64,000 nucleotides of DNA from Paenarthrobacter sp. A20 (GCF_024168825.1 NZ_JALJWH010000001.1:2914001-2978000); one strand, 5' to 3'. Positions 35,746 through 44,986 are shown, numbered from the stretch's first letter. Notes: a model not told the origin generated them from the sequence alone. Numbers and translations are program-made.

Positions 35746-37005
35746 ATGACCACCAACGAAACACTCAGCATCCACCAACCCGAAGACATCCTTGGCTACA
35801 TCCCGCACACGCTGGGCTATTGGCCGGAAGACAGCTTGGTCGCCATCACCATGCAGGGAAATGTTCTGGGCGCGACGCTTCGCGTTGATCTCCCGTTCCG
35901 AACAACGGCTCAGGCCCTGGCCTGCTTTGCCGTACAGATCCGCAGGTACCTGGAGGCGGATGAGGAGGCCGACGGCGTAGTGCTTGCGGTCTACACCGAT
36001 GCCGGCTGGGAGGACGGCGATGTGGTCCACCGCATGATGCCCATGCTCAAAGCATTGCAGGAGGACTTGGAGCGGGTTGGCATGCCCATGCGGGATGCGT
36101 GGCTTGTCGGGTCCGAGTACTGGCGCAGCGCTTACTGTTCGGATGAAGGGTGCTGTCCGCTGCCAGGACTTCCGGTGGCCCGCATTAAGGACAGCCGGTT
36201 GAGTGCTGAGTTGGTGTACCGGGGAAGCGCTCTTGGGCCGTCGCCAAAGGGCAAGCCCGGAATACCCAAGCTCACCAGGACCGGAGCGCTTGATCCCCTG
36301 GTGCTTGAGGCGGAGTCCCGATACGGAGAGCGAATTCTCGGCATGTGGCGCAGTGAAGGCTGCCTGGAGGCCGTCCTTACCGTGTGGAAGCATGTTCTGG
36401 ACGTGGCCGGCCCAAACGGGCCGTTGCATCCTGGACCGGATGCTGAGCTCATGGGGTTCCTCAGGACAACCCTGAAGGTCCCTGCCTGGCGGGACGCAGT
36501 GGTGGTCATGGCGGCCGCCGGTATTGAATCGGCAAGATCCGGTGCGCATGCCTTCGGACTGTTCACTGCTGATGACACTGATGCGACGGTGTTCGATCCC
36601 CGCGAACTGGGCGTGGCGACCCATGGAGTCGCCCCTCCAGTTCCAGGGCCTGAGGATTCCAACGCGCCGGGAAATGTGTTCACCTATGGAGACATCTTAT
36701 TGGGGATGCAGCCGGACAAGCCGTCCTGGAACCATCTTGATCAACTGCAGCAGGTCCTCGCCGGGCTGTGCGTGGAAGGGGAATCAGGGGAGGTGGCGGC
36801 AGCGGCCTTCACCCTTCAGGGCTGGATTTCCTGGTGTAAGGGAAGCGGTTCCATGGCCCATGCCTCCCTTATCCAGGCGGAGGCTGCCCAACCGGGCTAC
36901 CGCCTGGCCGGACTCCTCATGGAAGTCCTGGGCCGGGGCGCGGTCTGTCCCTGGGCCCGACAGCCCGGCTCTGCATGGCGGGGCTACAAGGACGCCAACG
37001 CATAG
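35746..37005 (+). CDS. DUF4192 family protein
   Basis: A 419-residue protein with the family opening PEDILGYIPHTLGYWPEDSL (residues 12-31), LRVDLPFRTTAQALACFA, and a Cys-rich middle SEYWRSAYCSDEGCCPLPG. The C-terminal part, with AAAFTLQGWISWCKGSGSMA and PWARQPGSAWRGY, resembles DUF4192 proteins found beside actinobacterial sigma-factor genes. No enzymatic motif is visible. The start is ATG at 35746 with GGAAG immediately upstream. Confidence 0.85.
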   Translation: MTTNETLSIHQPEDILGYIPHTLGYWPEDSLVAITMQGNVLGATLRVDLPFRTTAQALACFAVQIRRYLEADEEADGVVLAVYTDAGWEDGDVVHRMMPMLKALQEDLERVGMPMRDAWLVGSEYWRSAYCSDEGCCPLPGLPVARIKDSRLSAELVYRGSALGPSPKGKPGIPKLTRTGALDPLVLEAESRYGERILGMWRSEGCLEAVLTVWKHVLDVAGPNGPLHPGPDAELMGFLRTTLKVPAWRDAVVVMAAAGIESARSGAHAFGLFTADDTDATVFDPRELGVATHGVAPPVPGPEDSNAPGNVFTYGDILLGMQPDKPSWNHLDQLQQVLAGLCVEGESGEVAAAAFTLQGWISWCKGSGSMAHASLIQAEAAQPGYRLAGLLMEVLGRGAVCPWARQPGSAWRGYKDANA

Positions 37006-37183
37006 CCGTTCCGCAGTAATCAGGCGTGGGTTTCGCAAAACCGTGAGACAATGGATGCCGAGACCCGGTTGGGTCCGCGTTCGAATGCCTGCATTGGCCC
37101 GGAAACGGGAACAATACAGTGTCGTCGGGAGTTCTACATAGTGGCTCTGCAGACGGCGATCGCATTTGAAATTGATCGCGGAC

Positions 37184-37189
37184 TTGACA
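37184..37189 (+). promoter_or_regulatory. Candidate -35 box (TTGACA) for the sigma factor gene
   Basis: A perfect TTGACA 60 nt upstream of the start codon. A matching -10 at 17-18 nt is not clear (TATGGT is 21 nt away), so the promoter is only partly supported. The 37006-37248 gap otherwise contains no gene. Confidence 0.35.
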
Positions 37190-37248
37190 GGGTCATAGTG
37201 GTGTTGCCCGTATGGTGATTCCACAGACCGCCGCTAGAAAGGTTTTCT

Positions 37249-38562
37249 GTGACCCCGTCTTCCGTCGAGAAGGAACCCGCCGCCCAGGCCGAATTGTCCG
37301 CTGAGGAAAAGAAGGCGGCCACAACGGCAAAGCGCGCAGCGACACGTGCTGCCAACAAGGCCTCAGAGGGCGACTCTGACAAGCCGGCACCCAAGAAGCG
37401 TGGACCCAAGCCCGGCGCGAAGGCCGCTGCTGAAGCCGCGAACACTTCCTCTGGCTCCGACGCCGAGGATGCCAATGCCGAGGACGAAGACTTTGATCCC
37501 GCAGCAGCGGAGGAAGTCGAAGTCGGTGAAGACGACGCCGAGGAAGGTGCCGCTGCCGCAAAGGACAAGCCGGCTCCTTCCGGATCGGGATTCGTCTACT
37601 CCGATGCCGACGACGACGACGCCCCGGTCCAGCAGGTCATGTCTGCGGGCGCCACGGCCGATCCCGTCAAGGACTACTTGAAGCAGATCGGTAAGGTTGC
37701 CCTGCTGAATGCCGAGCAGGAAGTCGACCTCGCGCTCCGTATTGAAGCCGGCCTCTTTGCAGAGGAAAAGATCAACGCTGATGACGGATCCATGGATCCC
37801 AAGCTCAAGCGTGAACTTGAATTCGTCATCCACGACGGTAAGCGTGCCAAGAACCACCTGCTCGAAGCCAACCTTCGCCTTGTGGTATCTCTGGCCAAGC
37901 GCTACACGGGCCGTGGCATGCTCTTCCTGGACCTGATCCAGGAAGGCAATCTGGGCCTTATCCGTGCGGTGGAGAAATTCGACTACACCAAGGGATTCAA
38001 GTTCTCCACGTATGCAACGTGGTGGATCCGCCAGGCCATTACCCGTGCCATGGCTGACCAGGCCCGTACCATCCGTATTCCGGTCCACATGGTGGAAGTC
38101 ATCAACAAGCTGGCGCGTGTCCAGCGGCAGATGCTTCAGGACCTCGGCCGCGAACCAACGCCGGAAGAGCTGGCGTTGGAGCTGGACATGACGCCTGAGA
38201 AGGTTGTTGAGGTCCAGAAGTACGGCCGTGAGCCGATTTCCCTCCACACCCCGCTTGGCGAGGATGGTGACTCGGAGTTCGGCGATCTTATCGAGGACTC
38301 GGAAGCTGTTGTTCCCGCTGACGCAGTCAGCTTCACGCTGCTCCAGGAGCAGCTGCACTCCGTTCTGGACACGCTGTCCGAGCGCGAAGCTGGAGTTGTT
38401 GCGATGCGCTTCGGCCTGACCGATGGACAGCCGAAGACTTTAGACGAAATCGGCAAGGTCTACGGAGTGACGCGTGAGCGCATCCGCCAGATCGAATCCA
38501 AGACCATGTCCAAGCTGCGGCACCCGTCCCGCTCGCAGGTCCTCAGGGACTACCTGGACTAG
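37249..38562 (+). CDS. sigA: RNA polymerase principal sigma factor
   Basis: Primary housekeeping sigma factor, 437 residues. A 125-residue Lys/Ala- then Asp/Glu-rich N-terminus precedes region 1.2 ([20 protein letters not shown]), region 2 ([40 protein letters not shown]), region 3 ([19 protein letters not shown]) and region 4.2 ([20 protein letters not shown]). Length and motifs fit HrdB/SigA of Micrococcales. The start is GTG, supported by AAAGG at 6 nt. An intrinsic terminator follows 18 nt after the stop. Confidence 0.97.
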   Translation: MTPSSVEKEPAAQAELSAEEKKAATTAKRAATRAANKASEGDSDKPAPKKRGPKPGAKAAAEAANTSSGSDAEDANAEDEDFDPAAAEEVEVGEDDAEEGAAAAKDKPAPSGSGFVYSDADDDDAPVQQVMSAGATADPVKDYLKQIGKVALLNAEQEVDLALRIEAGLFAEEKINADDGSMDPKLKRELEFVIHDGKRAKNHLLEANLRLVVSLAKRYTGRGMLFLDLIQEGNLGLIRAVEKFDYTKGFKFSTYATWWIRQAITRAMADQARTIRIPVHMVEVINKLARVQRQMLQDLGREPTPEELALELDMTPEKVVEVQKYGREPISLHTPLGEDGDSEFGDLIEDSEAVVPADAVSFTLLQEQLHSVLDTLSEREAGVVAMRFGLTDGQPKTLDEIGKVYGVTRERIRQIESKTMSKLRHPSRSQVLRDYLD

Positions 38563-38580
38563 AATTCCAGCACGTACATG

Positions 38581-38614
38581 CGGCCCAGTCGGACTTCCGG
38601 CTGGGCCGTTTTGT
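38581..38614 (+). terminator. Intrinsic terminator of sigA
   Basis: 12-bp GC-rich stem (CGGCCCAGTCGG/CCGGCTGGGCCG, one G-T pair) with an ACTT loop and a following TTTTGTTG. Confidence 0.93.
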
Positions 38615-38653
38615 TGTGCCAGGTTCGCGCGCCGGGTAGGCCTGTTCAATGCA

Positions 38654-38685
38654 ATGAGGCTCCTCCCGGTTGGGAGGAGCCTCAT
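38654..38685 (-). terminator. Hairpin downstream of DUF7455 gene
   Basis: Perfect 14-bp stem ATGAGGCTCCTCCC with its complement and a 4-nt loop, just beyond the stop of the minus-strand gene; no T-run. Confidence 0.7.
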
Positions 38686-38730
38686 CACCTGCTCAAAGTG
38701 GTTTTCCGGACAGTGCCCGGATTGCCCTGC

Positions 38731-38952
38731 CTAGTCGGCGGGGACGGTAGCCTTCTCGTTGAGGCGCTCGGTCTCATCGTGCCAGTCGGAAGTCATGGGC
38801 CGAAGCGTGGCTTCAACTGCACGTGCGTGGTGGCCGCAGAAGAGCAGCTCACCGCCGGAGGACTCGAGTACAACGCGGACGTACGCTTGGGCTCCGCAAC
38901 GATCACAGCGGTCAGCTGCGTTCAGCGTGCGGTCTGCAACTGCTGTTGTCAT
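38731..38952 (-). CDS. Small zinc-binding protein (DUF7455)
   Basis: A 73-residue protein with the knuckles CDRCGAQAYV and LLFCGHHARA, a C2-CH or C3H zinc-ribbon pattern. The sequence then ends in a Thr/Glu-rich helix. It is a conserved actinobacterial small protein next to sigA (DUF7455); function unknown. The ATG at 38952 is set by an AAGGAGG 6 nt upstream; longer in-frame starts have none. Confidence 0.85.
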   Translation of the reverse strand: MTTAVADRTLNAADRCDRCGAQAYVRVVLESSGGELLFCGHHARAVEATLRPMTSDWHDETERLNEKATVPAD

Positions 38953-39067
38953 GTCGGCCTCCTTAGTAGTTCTGTACATCCATATAACCAGCATTCGATG
39001 CAGATCCATGGCAAGGATGGGTCACTTTCGCTGTCCGCGTATCACATGTGCGTAACGTAACCATGCA

Positions 39068-39094
39068 GGTTGCGCTCCTGCGGGAGTGGCAACC
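39068..39094. other. Strong hairpin upstream of parE
   Basis: GGTTGCGCTCC and GGAGTGGCAACC pair over 11 bp with a single bulge and a TGCG loop. It lies in the 256-nt divergent region between DUF7455 and parE, about 115 nt before the parE start, without a T-run. Role unknown. Confidence 0.55.
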
Positions 39095-39208
39095 AGTGCC
39101 GGGCGGCCTTCGCGGCTAGCCTAGTATGGGCAGTGTTTGCCTTGAATTACCAGCAAGATCACGGCTGGGAAACACCCCTGAGATATACCCCGAAGGAGCA
39201 CACCGCGA

Positions 39209-41317
39209 GTGGCACCGAGTTCTGAATACAACGCCCGGCACCTGTCTGTCCTTGAAGGCCTGGAAGCCGTCCGCAAGCGCCCGGGCATGTACATCGGCTC
39301 CACCGACTCCCGCGGCCTCATGCACTGCCTATGGGAAATTATCGATAATGCCGTTGATGAAGCCTTGGCGGGCTTCGGTCACGACATCAAGGTGATCCTG
39401 CATGCAGACAATTCCGTGGAAATCCATGACGACGGCCGTGGCATTCCCGTGGACGTTGAACCCAAAACGGGCCTCTCCGGCGTCGAAGTTGTCTTCACCA
39501 AGCTTCACGCCGGCGGCAAGTTCGGCGGCGGCTCCTATACGGCGTCGGGCGGCCTGCACGGCGTCGGCGCCTCAGTGGTGAACGCGCTCTCGAGCCGTCT
39601 GGATGTCCAGGTGGATCGCGGAAGCAAGACCTACCAAATGTCATTCCGCCGGGGTGAGCCCGGCCGGTTCGTGGATTCAGGGTCCAAACCGGGACCTGAG
39701 GCAAAGTTTGAGCCGTTCGTTGAAAACTCGGTGCTTGACGTTGTGGGCAAGGCCAAGCGTGGTGTGACGGGAACCCGCGTTCGCTATTGGGCTGACCGGC
39801 AAATCTTCACGCCTGACGCGAAATTCTCGTACGACGACCTGGCGGCACGTGCCCGCCAGACCTCCTTCCTGGTGCCCGGACTGAAAATCACGGTCCGTGA
39901 CGAACGCAAGCTTGCTGGAACTCCGGGGGAGCACGGCGCGCATGAAGAAGTGTTCCACCACGACGGCGGCATCAGCGAGTTCGTAGAATTCCTGGCCGCC
40001 GACGCGGGAGTGACGGACGTTTGGCGTCTTCACGGTTCTGGAAAGTTCAAGGAAACCGTTCCGGTCCTGGACGAAAACGGGCACAGCAAGATCGCCGAAG
40101 TCGAACGCGACTGCGAGGTGGACATCGCCCTGCGTTGGGGTATTGGCTACGAAACCACCATGCGAAGCTTCGTCAACATCATCGCCACACCCAAGGGCGG
40201 CACCCACCAGTCCGGCTTTGAGGCCGCCCTGCTCAAGACGTTCCGTAAGGCCGTGGAGACGAATGCCCGCAAGCTGAAGGCCGGCAACGACAAAATCGAG
40301 AAGGACGACATCCTTGCAGGTCTGACGACCGTTCTGACAGTCCGTCTTGCGGAACCCCAGTTCGAGGGGCAGACCAAGGAGATCCTGGGCACGTCGGCGG
40401 TTCGTGCCATTGTGGCCAAGGTGGTTGAAAAGGAGATCACTGCACGCCTGAATTCGGCCAACCGCAACGACAAAGCCCAGTCCGCGCTCCTTCTGGAGAA
40501 GATGGTCAGCGAGATGAAATCGCGCATCTCGGCCCGTGTGCACAAGGAAACCCAGCGACGCAAAAACGCGTTGGAAACCTCCTCGATGCCCACTAAGCTA
40601 GCCGACTGCCGAACCGACGATGTTGCCCGCTCCGAGCTGTTCATCGTTGAGGGTGACTCCGCGCTGGGTACCGCCAAGCTTGCGCGCTCCTCCGACTTCC
40701 AGGCGCTGCTTCCCATCCGTGGCAAGATCCTCAACGTCCAGAAGGCCTCCGTGGGAGACATGCTCTCCAACGCAGAGTGTGCCGCGCTCATTCAGGTGGT
40801 TGGTGCCGGTTCGGGACGCAGCTTCGATATTGACGCGGCAAGGTATGGCAAGGTCATCCTCATGACAGACGCCGACGTCGACGGCGCGCACATCCGTACT
40901 TTGCTGCTGACCCTGTTCTTCCGCTACATGCGGCCGATGGTTGAGGCCGGCCGCGTCTTTGCAGCTGTGCCGCCCCTGCATCGGGTGGAAGTGATCAACC
41001 CGGGCCAGAAGGCCAACGAGATGATTTACACCTACTCCGAGGCCGAGCTCCACGTCCTTCTTGCCAACCTCGCCAAGGAAGGCAAGCGTTACAAGGAGCC
41101 CATCCAGCGCTATAAGGGCCTGGGCGAAATGGATGCCCAGCAATTGGCTGAGACAACCATGGATCCGCGGCATCGGACCCTGCGGAAGGTGGGGATTGAA
41201 AGCGCGCAGCGGGCGGAGGAAGTCTTCGACCTTCTGATGGGTTCGGACGTGGCGCCCCGCAAGGAGTTCATCATCGCCGGTGCTGCCACCTTGGACCGGG
41301 AGCGTATCGACGCCTAA
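39209..41317 (+). CDS. parE: DNA topoisomerase IV subunit B (GyrB/ParE family)
   Basis: ATPase subunit of a type IIA topoisomerase; 702 residues. GHKL motifs: EIIDNAVDEALAG near residue 45, IHDDGRGIPVDV, YTASGGLHGVGASVVNALS near 110. TOPRIM: FIVEGDSALGTAKLARSSDF near 477, and TDADVDGAHIRTLLLTLFF near 552, then ERYKGLGEMDAQQL-type ending. It lacks the long insertion of proteobacterial GyrB. A ParC-like partner is encoded at 51606-54122. The GTG start has AAGGAG 10 nt upstream. The stop overlaps the relic MFS gene by 4 nt. Confidence 0.92.
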   Translation: MAPSSEYNARHLSVLEGLEAVRKRPGMYIGSTDSRGLMHCLWEIIDNAVDEALAGFGHDIKVILHADNSVEIHDDGRGIPVDVEPKTGLSGVEVVFTKLHAGGKFGGGSYTASGGLHGVGASVVNALSSRLDVQVDRGSKTYQMSFRRGEPGRFVDSGSKPGPEAKFEPFVENSVLDVVGKAKRGVTGTRVRYWADRQIFTPDAKFSYDDLAARARQTSFLVPGLKITVRDERKLAGTPGEHGAHEEVFHHDGGISEFVEFLAADAGVTDVWRLHGSGKFKETVPVLDENGHSKIAEVERDCEVDIALRWGIGYETTMRSFVNIIATPKGGTHQSGFEAALLKTFRKAVETNARKLKAGNDKIEKDDILAGLTTVLTVRLAEPQFEGQTKEILGTSAVRAIVAKVVEKEITARLNSANRNDKAQSALLLEKMVSEMKSRISARVHKETQRRKNALETSSMPTKLADCRTDDVARSELFIVEGDSALGTAKLARSSDFQALLPIRGKILNVQKASVGDMLSNAECAALIQVVGAGSGRSFDIDAARYGKVILMTDADVDGAHIRTLLLTLFFRYMRPMVEAGRVFAAVPPLHRVEVINPGQKANEMIYTYSEAELHVLLANLAKEGKRYKEPIQRYKGLGEMDAQQLAETTMDPRHRTLRKVGIESAQRAEEVFDLLMGSDVAPRKEFIIAGAATLDRERIDA

Positions 41318-41711
41318 TGCCGGGGCGGCGCGGGAACAGCCTGACGGGTTGGGGCGGTCCGGGAGGAAGGGGCGGCAGACGCCGCCGCTCCGACCACCAA
41401 CGCCAAAGCGCCGGGTCCCCAGGGCAGTCCCGCGGCAACGGCAACTCCCCCAGAAGCGGGCCGCCGGCGTCGCCGAGTTCACGTCCCAGTTCGGCGGAGC
41501 CCATGGTCCTCCCAAGCCGTTCCGGAGGTGTTGAACCCGCCAGGCGGGCAAACGCAAGGGGTGTTGCCACGCCGATGCCCAAACCGATGAGGACGGCGGC
41601 ACAGTAGATCCACCCGGCTCCCGGCAGGATGCCGGCCGTCGGTGTTCCGACTGCAATGGCAAGCAGGCCGGGGAAGCAGCTTCCCGTGTGGCTCGCTGCG
41701 CGGTCACTTAG
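41314..41711 (-). pseudogene. MFS transporter relic: 5'-truncated and frameshifted
   Basis: Only about 130 C-terminal residues remain. On the minus strand one frame reads GLLAIAVGTPTAGILPGAGW, IYCAAVLIGLGIGVATPLAF and GRELGDAGGPLL. After a run of five Gs (plus-strand Cs at 41447-41451) the frame changes, and the other frame continues GVAVAAGLPWGPGALALVVG and ends APPRH at a TAG overlapping the parE stop. A single lost base (GTGGGA to GGGGA) explains the shift. The region begins right after the M56 stop with no start or N-terminal half. A sequencing slip in the G-run could explain the frameshift but not the missing 5' end. Confidence 0.75.
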
Positions 41712-42698
41712 CTAGCCCAACAATCCCGGCACGATCAACAATGCCGTTGGTACTGCGAGCAGGAGCGCCGAAGCCGCCAGGACCAGCACGCGGAGGCCCT
41801 TGGTGAGTGGAGGCTGCGGCGAGAGTAGTCGGCTGACGCGTGACGCCGTCGTTCGTGGCGAGTCGGCACCGCCGGTGGCGCTGACTGTATTGCCTTCGAC
41901 GACGGCACCCCCGGCGTTGAGCGCCGGGGCTCCGATGGCCGGCTGCGAGTTTCCGCTGGCGACGATCGCGATGGCCTTGATCAGTGTGCCCTTGCTTTCG
42001 GTGCGGAGCGCGACGTCATCGGCCAGCATCTCGATCAGCGAGTTCACGGCCGTCTGGGCCAGCCTCGTGGTGGGGAACCAGGGCAGGGCCTGCCGCCATG
42101 CGGCGAAAGCCCAGAGCAGGAGGTCATGGCGCTGGGAAAGATGGGCGTTCTCATGAATGAGCACAGCCCTGAGTTCTGCGGGTTCGAGGGCGGCCATGAG
42201 GCCGTCGGACAATACCGTTACGGATCGGGCGCCTCCGGGCAGGCAGTAGGCCACGGGGGAGTCGTGGTTGATCACCACAGTCCCTGGGCCGTCGTCGGAG
42301 GGTGAGGCAAGCAGGGCAAGAAGCTCACGGTGCCGCCGCCGTTGGCGCTCGATTTTGTAGTAGGTCAGCAGCAGGGTGAAGACCAGATGCGCGGTGAGCA
42401 GGGCCGCCGCGGACAATGCGAACAGGTGCCAGAATCCCAGCGCCGTAGTGGGTTCGTTGTTGAAAACCATCCCGGCCAGGCTCTTGAGTCCTGCAATGAG
42501 GTTCTCGCCGATGGGTTCGAGGCCATAGACGAGCATGGCGCCAATCATGGACAAGCCACCGGCAAGGGCTATCGCCTGCCACAGGACCATGGCCGTGAAG
42601 GGGGATCGTGCCGGCCACTGCGCGCGCGAAAGCAAAACAGGTACCGGCCACGCCAGAATCAATGCCAGGACCGCAAGCAGGTATGAGGTCCAGAACAT
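41712..42698 (-). CDS. M56-family (BlaR1-like) membrane metallopeptidase
   Basis: A 328-residue membrane protein with the zincin site HENAH (His182, Glu183, His186) in LIHENAHLSQRHDLLLW. Hydrophobic helices are at the N-terminus (FWTSYLLAVLALILAWPVPV), near residues 35-58, 85-115, and at the C-terminus (RVLVLAASALLLAVPTALLI). No penicillin-binding sensor domain follows, so it is the short form that typically cleaves a BlaI-type repressor. It begins 5 nt after blaI ends, forming a two-gene operon, but the signal it senses is unknown. Confidence 0.9.
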   Translation of the reverse strand: MFWTSYLLAVLALILAWPVPVLLSRAQWPARSPFTAMVLWQAIALAGGLSMIGAMLVYGLEPIGENLIAGLKSLAGMVFNNEPTTALGFWHLFALSAAALLTAHLVFTLLLTYYKIERQRRRHRELLALLASPSDDGPGTVVINHDSPVAYCLPGGARSVTVLSDGLMAALEPAELRAVLIHENAHLSQRHDLLLWAFAAWRQALPWFPTTRLAQTAVNSLIEMLADDVALRTESKGTLIKAIAIVASGNSQPAIGAPALNAGGAVVEGNTVSATGGADSPRTTASRVSRLLSPQPPLTKGLRVLVLAASALLLAVPTALLIVPGLLG

Positions 42699-42703
42699 AG
42701 TGG

Positions 42704-43090
42704 CTAATTGTAGCCGAGCAGTTTGCGCAGGGTAGCGGCTTCACTTTCGGTGACGGAACCAATGAAACGGGCCAGTACGGCCTCGCGGTCCGGGGCGGAG
42801 CCCAGGACTTCGTGCATCAGCTCGGCGGTGTGGTCTGCGCGGCTGGAAACTGCCTGGTAGCGGTGCGGACGCGTTCCACGTTCGCGCTCCACCAGGCCCT
42901 TCTTCTCCAGGCGTGAAAGTACAGTCAGGACCGTGGTCACGGCCAGATCCTTGCCTTGATGACCCGCGGTGCCGTCGCCGGCTTCGGAATCCTGCGCCAG
43001 AAGATCACGCAGTGTATTGGCGGTTGCAGCCTCCTGGCCTGCCCAGAGCAGATCCATCACTGCCCGTTCCAGTTCCCCAAGACTTGCCAT
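42704..43090 (-). CDS. blaI: BlaI/MecI/CopY-family transcriptional repressor
   Basis: A 128-residue winged-helix repressor. MASLGELERAVMDLLWAGQ opens helix 1. The wing is in AVTTVLTVLSRLEKKGLVER, with ERGTRPHRYQAV forming the beta hairpin. The dimerisation tail EAVLARFIGSVTESEAATLR follows. The family binds dyads with TAC/GTA-type arms, and three perfect 17-bp dyads lie in the adjacent cyd intergenic region. It probably regulates itself, the M56 gene and cytochrome bd; the classical beta-lactamase target is not present here. Confidence 0.93.
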   Translation of the reverse strand: MASLGELERAVMDLLWAGQEAATANTLRDLLAQDSEAGDGTAGHQGKDLAVTTVLTVLSRLEKKGLVERERGTRPHRYQAVSSRADHTAELMHEVLGSAPDREAVLARFIGSVTESEAATLRKLLGYN

Positions 43091-43188
43091 TTATACGTCC
43101 CTACCTTCCGCTTCCCGGTGCAGGGTGGCTGCTGCCGGGAGCGATGATCCAACATTCCACAATAAATCTACCGCTTTTCAGACCTTCA

Positions 43189-43205
43189 TTCTACGTGAGG
43201 TAGAA
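43189..43205. promoter_or_regulatory. BlaI operator O1
   Basis: TTCTAC-GTGAG-GTAGAA, a perfect 6-bp dyad 99-115 nt upstream of the blaI start. Confidence 0.75.
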
Positions 43206-43287
43206 CTATCGGCGCGCCGCGCCCGGATGTGAACCCTTGCGCGTGGGTGACGCCACTTGAAGAATGGGATTCGTCGCCCGCCATTTG

Positions 43288-43304
43288 TTCTACACTGTGT
43301 AGAA
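43288..43304. promoter_or_regulatory. BlaI operator O2
   Basis: TTCTAC-ACTGT-GTAGAA, a perfect dyad 66-82 nt upstream of cydA; it contains a TACACT -10-like box. Confidence 0.75.
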
Positions 43305-43312
43305 GAGAAGTT

Positions 43313-43329
43313 TTCTACGTGACGTAGAA
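43313..43329. promoter_or_regulatory. BlaI operator O3
   Basis: TTCTAC-GTGAC-GTAGAA, a perfect dyad 41-57 nt upstream of cydA, 25 bp centre to centre from O2. The 43091-43369 region otherwise holds no gene. Confidence 0.75.
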
Positions 43330-43369
43330 GTAAGTCATCGTACTTCGGTCCACCGCACAAAGGACAGCC

Positions 43370-44968
43370 ATGGACGCCTTGGAAATCGCACGCTGGCAAT
43401 TCGGTATCACTACCGTCTACCACTTCATGATGGTTCCCCTCACCATCGGCCTCGGTCTGGTGGTGGCCATCATGCAAACCATCTGGTACCGCACGGGCAA
43501 GCCCGAATATCTGCGGATGACCAAGTTCTGGGGAAAGTTGTTCCTCATCAACTTCATCATGGGTGTGGCTACGGGCATCGTGCAGGAGTTCCAGTTCGGT
43601 ATGGCCTGGAGTGAGTACAGCCGGTTCGTCGGCGACGTGTTCGGCGCGCCACTGGCCCTCGAAGCACTGCTCGCATTCTTCGTTGAATCGACATTCCTTG
43701 GACTGTGGATCTTCGGCTGGAAGCAACTCAAACGCGGTGTTCACCTGGCCTGCCTGTGGATCGCCGTCATCGGCTCGGTCTTCTCCGCCTACTTCATCAT
43801 CGTGGCCAACTCATGGATGCAGCACCCCGTTGGCGTGGAGATGGTGGACGGCCGGCCCGTGATGACCGACGCATGGGCGGTGTTCACCAACAACACAGCC
43901 CTGGTAGCCGTACCTCACACGCTCTTTGGCGCACTCGCCGTTGCCGGTGCGTTCCTCCTGGGCATCGCCTGGTACCACCTGTGGCGCCGCCGGCACGACG
44001 GCATCGACGTCGTGGGCAAGGACGGCAGGCTGGTTCCCGGCGAAGCCGCGATCCCCGGTCGGGACAAGTCCGATTACACGGTGTGGATGAAGAGCCTCAG
44101 GATCGGTGCAGTCGTTGCCATGATCTCCTTCGCAGGCACCGCCATCACCGGTGACCTGCAGGGCAAGCTGATGTTCGAACAGCAGCCCATGAAGATGGCC
44201 GCAGCCGAAGCTGCCTGCCACGACGGCACCGGATTCTCGGTCCTGAGCGTCGGCAACCTTGGCGCCACCAACTGCGATGACATTGTGGCCGTCATCGAAG
44301 TACCCGGCATCCTTTCCTTCCTCGCCAAGGGCGACTTCACGACCGAAGTAAAGGGCGTCAACAGCCTGCTGGGAGAGTACAAGGAAAAGTACGGAACCCA
44401 CCTCCCGGACAACCCGCTGTACGGCGACCGCGCCGGACAGGAAATCCAGTATGTGCCAGTCATGGAAGTTACCTATTGGGGTTTCCGCATGATGATCGGT
44501 TTCGGCGGAATCGCTGCCTTTGCGGCCCTCCTGGCACTGTGGGTGACCCGCAAAGGCGTGGTACCCCGGTCGAAATGGCTCATGCGACTCGCTGTGTTCG
44601 GCATCCTTGCACCGTTCGGAGCCAACGCAGCGGGCTGGATCTTCACCGAAATGGGCCGGCAGCCATTCGTCGTGGCCCCCAATCCGGACATGAACGGCAT
44701 CGACCAGGTGTTCATGTTCACTGCGGCCGCCGTTTCCCCGGGAGTCAGTGCCGGTGAAATCATGACGTCGCTGGTGGTCCTCACCGCCATCTACGCCGTG
44801 CTGCTGGTGGTCGAGGTGAAGCTGCTGGTCAAATACATCCGTGGTGGCGTGGCATCGGCCATGCCGGAGTTGGCTCACGCCGACGAAGGCAAGGACACCG
44901 ACCACAGTGACAAGAACGATGCGGGGCCGGATAAGACCGGCGACGACGTCCTGGCATTCGCCTACTAG
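43370..44968 (+). CDS. cydA: Cytochrome bd ubiquinol/menaquinol oxidase subunit I
   Basis: Quinol-oxidising, heme-bearing subunit of the bd-type terminal oxidase in the plasma membrane; 532 residues. It begins MDALEIARWQFGITTVYHFM with His18, an axial heme ligand. Later landmarks are GIVQEFQFGMAWSEYSRFVG, LGLWIFGWKQL, NSWMQHPVGVE and the His in ALVAVPHTLFGALAV. The Gln loop is the short actinobacterial type, and GRQPFVVAPNPDMNGIDQ precedes the last helices. The soluble tail is acidic. The ATG at 43370 follows AAAGGA. First gene of cydAB-cydDC; probably controlled through O2/O3. Confidence 0.97.
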   Translation: MDALEIARWQFGITTVYHFMMVPLTIGLGLVVAIMQTIWYRTGKPEYLRMTKFWGKLFLINFIMGVATGIVQEFQFGMAWSEYSRFVGDVFGAPLALEALLAFFVESTFLGLWIFGWKQLKRGVHLACLWIAVIGSVFSAYFIIVANSWMQHPVGVEMVDGRPVMTDAWAVFTNNTALVAVPHTLFGALAVAGAFLLGIAWYHLWRRRHDGIDVVGKDGRLVPGEAAIPGRDKSDYTVWMKSLRIGAVVAMISFAGTAITGDLQGKLMFEQQPMKMAAAEAACHDGTGFSVLSVGNLGATNCDDIVAVIEVPGILSFLAKGDFTTEVKGVNSLLGEYKEKYGTHLPDNPLYGDRAGQEIQYVPVMEVTYWGFRMMIGFGGIAAFAALLALWVTRKGVVPRSKWLMRLAVFGILAPFGANAAGWIFTEMGRQPFVVAPNPDMNGIDQVFMFTAAAVSPGVSAGEIMTSLVVLTAIYAVLLVVEVKLLVKYIRGGVASAMPELAHADEGKDTDHSDKNDAGPDKTGDDVLAFAY

Positions 44969-44986
44969 AAGCAGAGGAAACTGACA

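Noticed and set aside
35101..36624. 507-codon ORF antisense to the MFS and DUF4192 genes
   Set aside because: It spans the boundary of two well-supported genes and has no recognisable domain.
37060..37110. tRNA-like GTTCGAATGC upstream of sigA
   Set aside because: The flanking bases do not form a T-stem, anticodon arm or acceptor stem.
37130..37150. TTCTAC as a further BlaI half-site
   Set aside because: The right arm GTAGAA is absent (TTCTACATAGTGG), so the dyad is lost.
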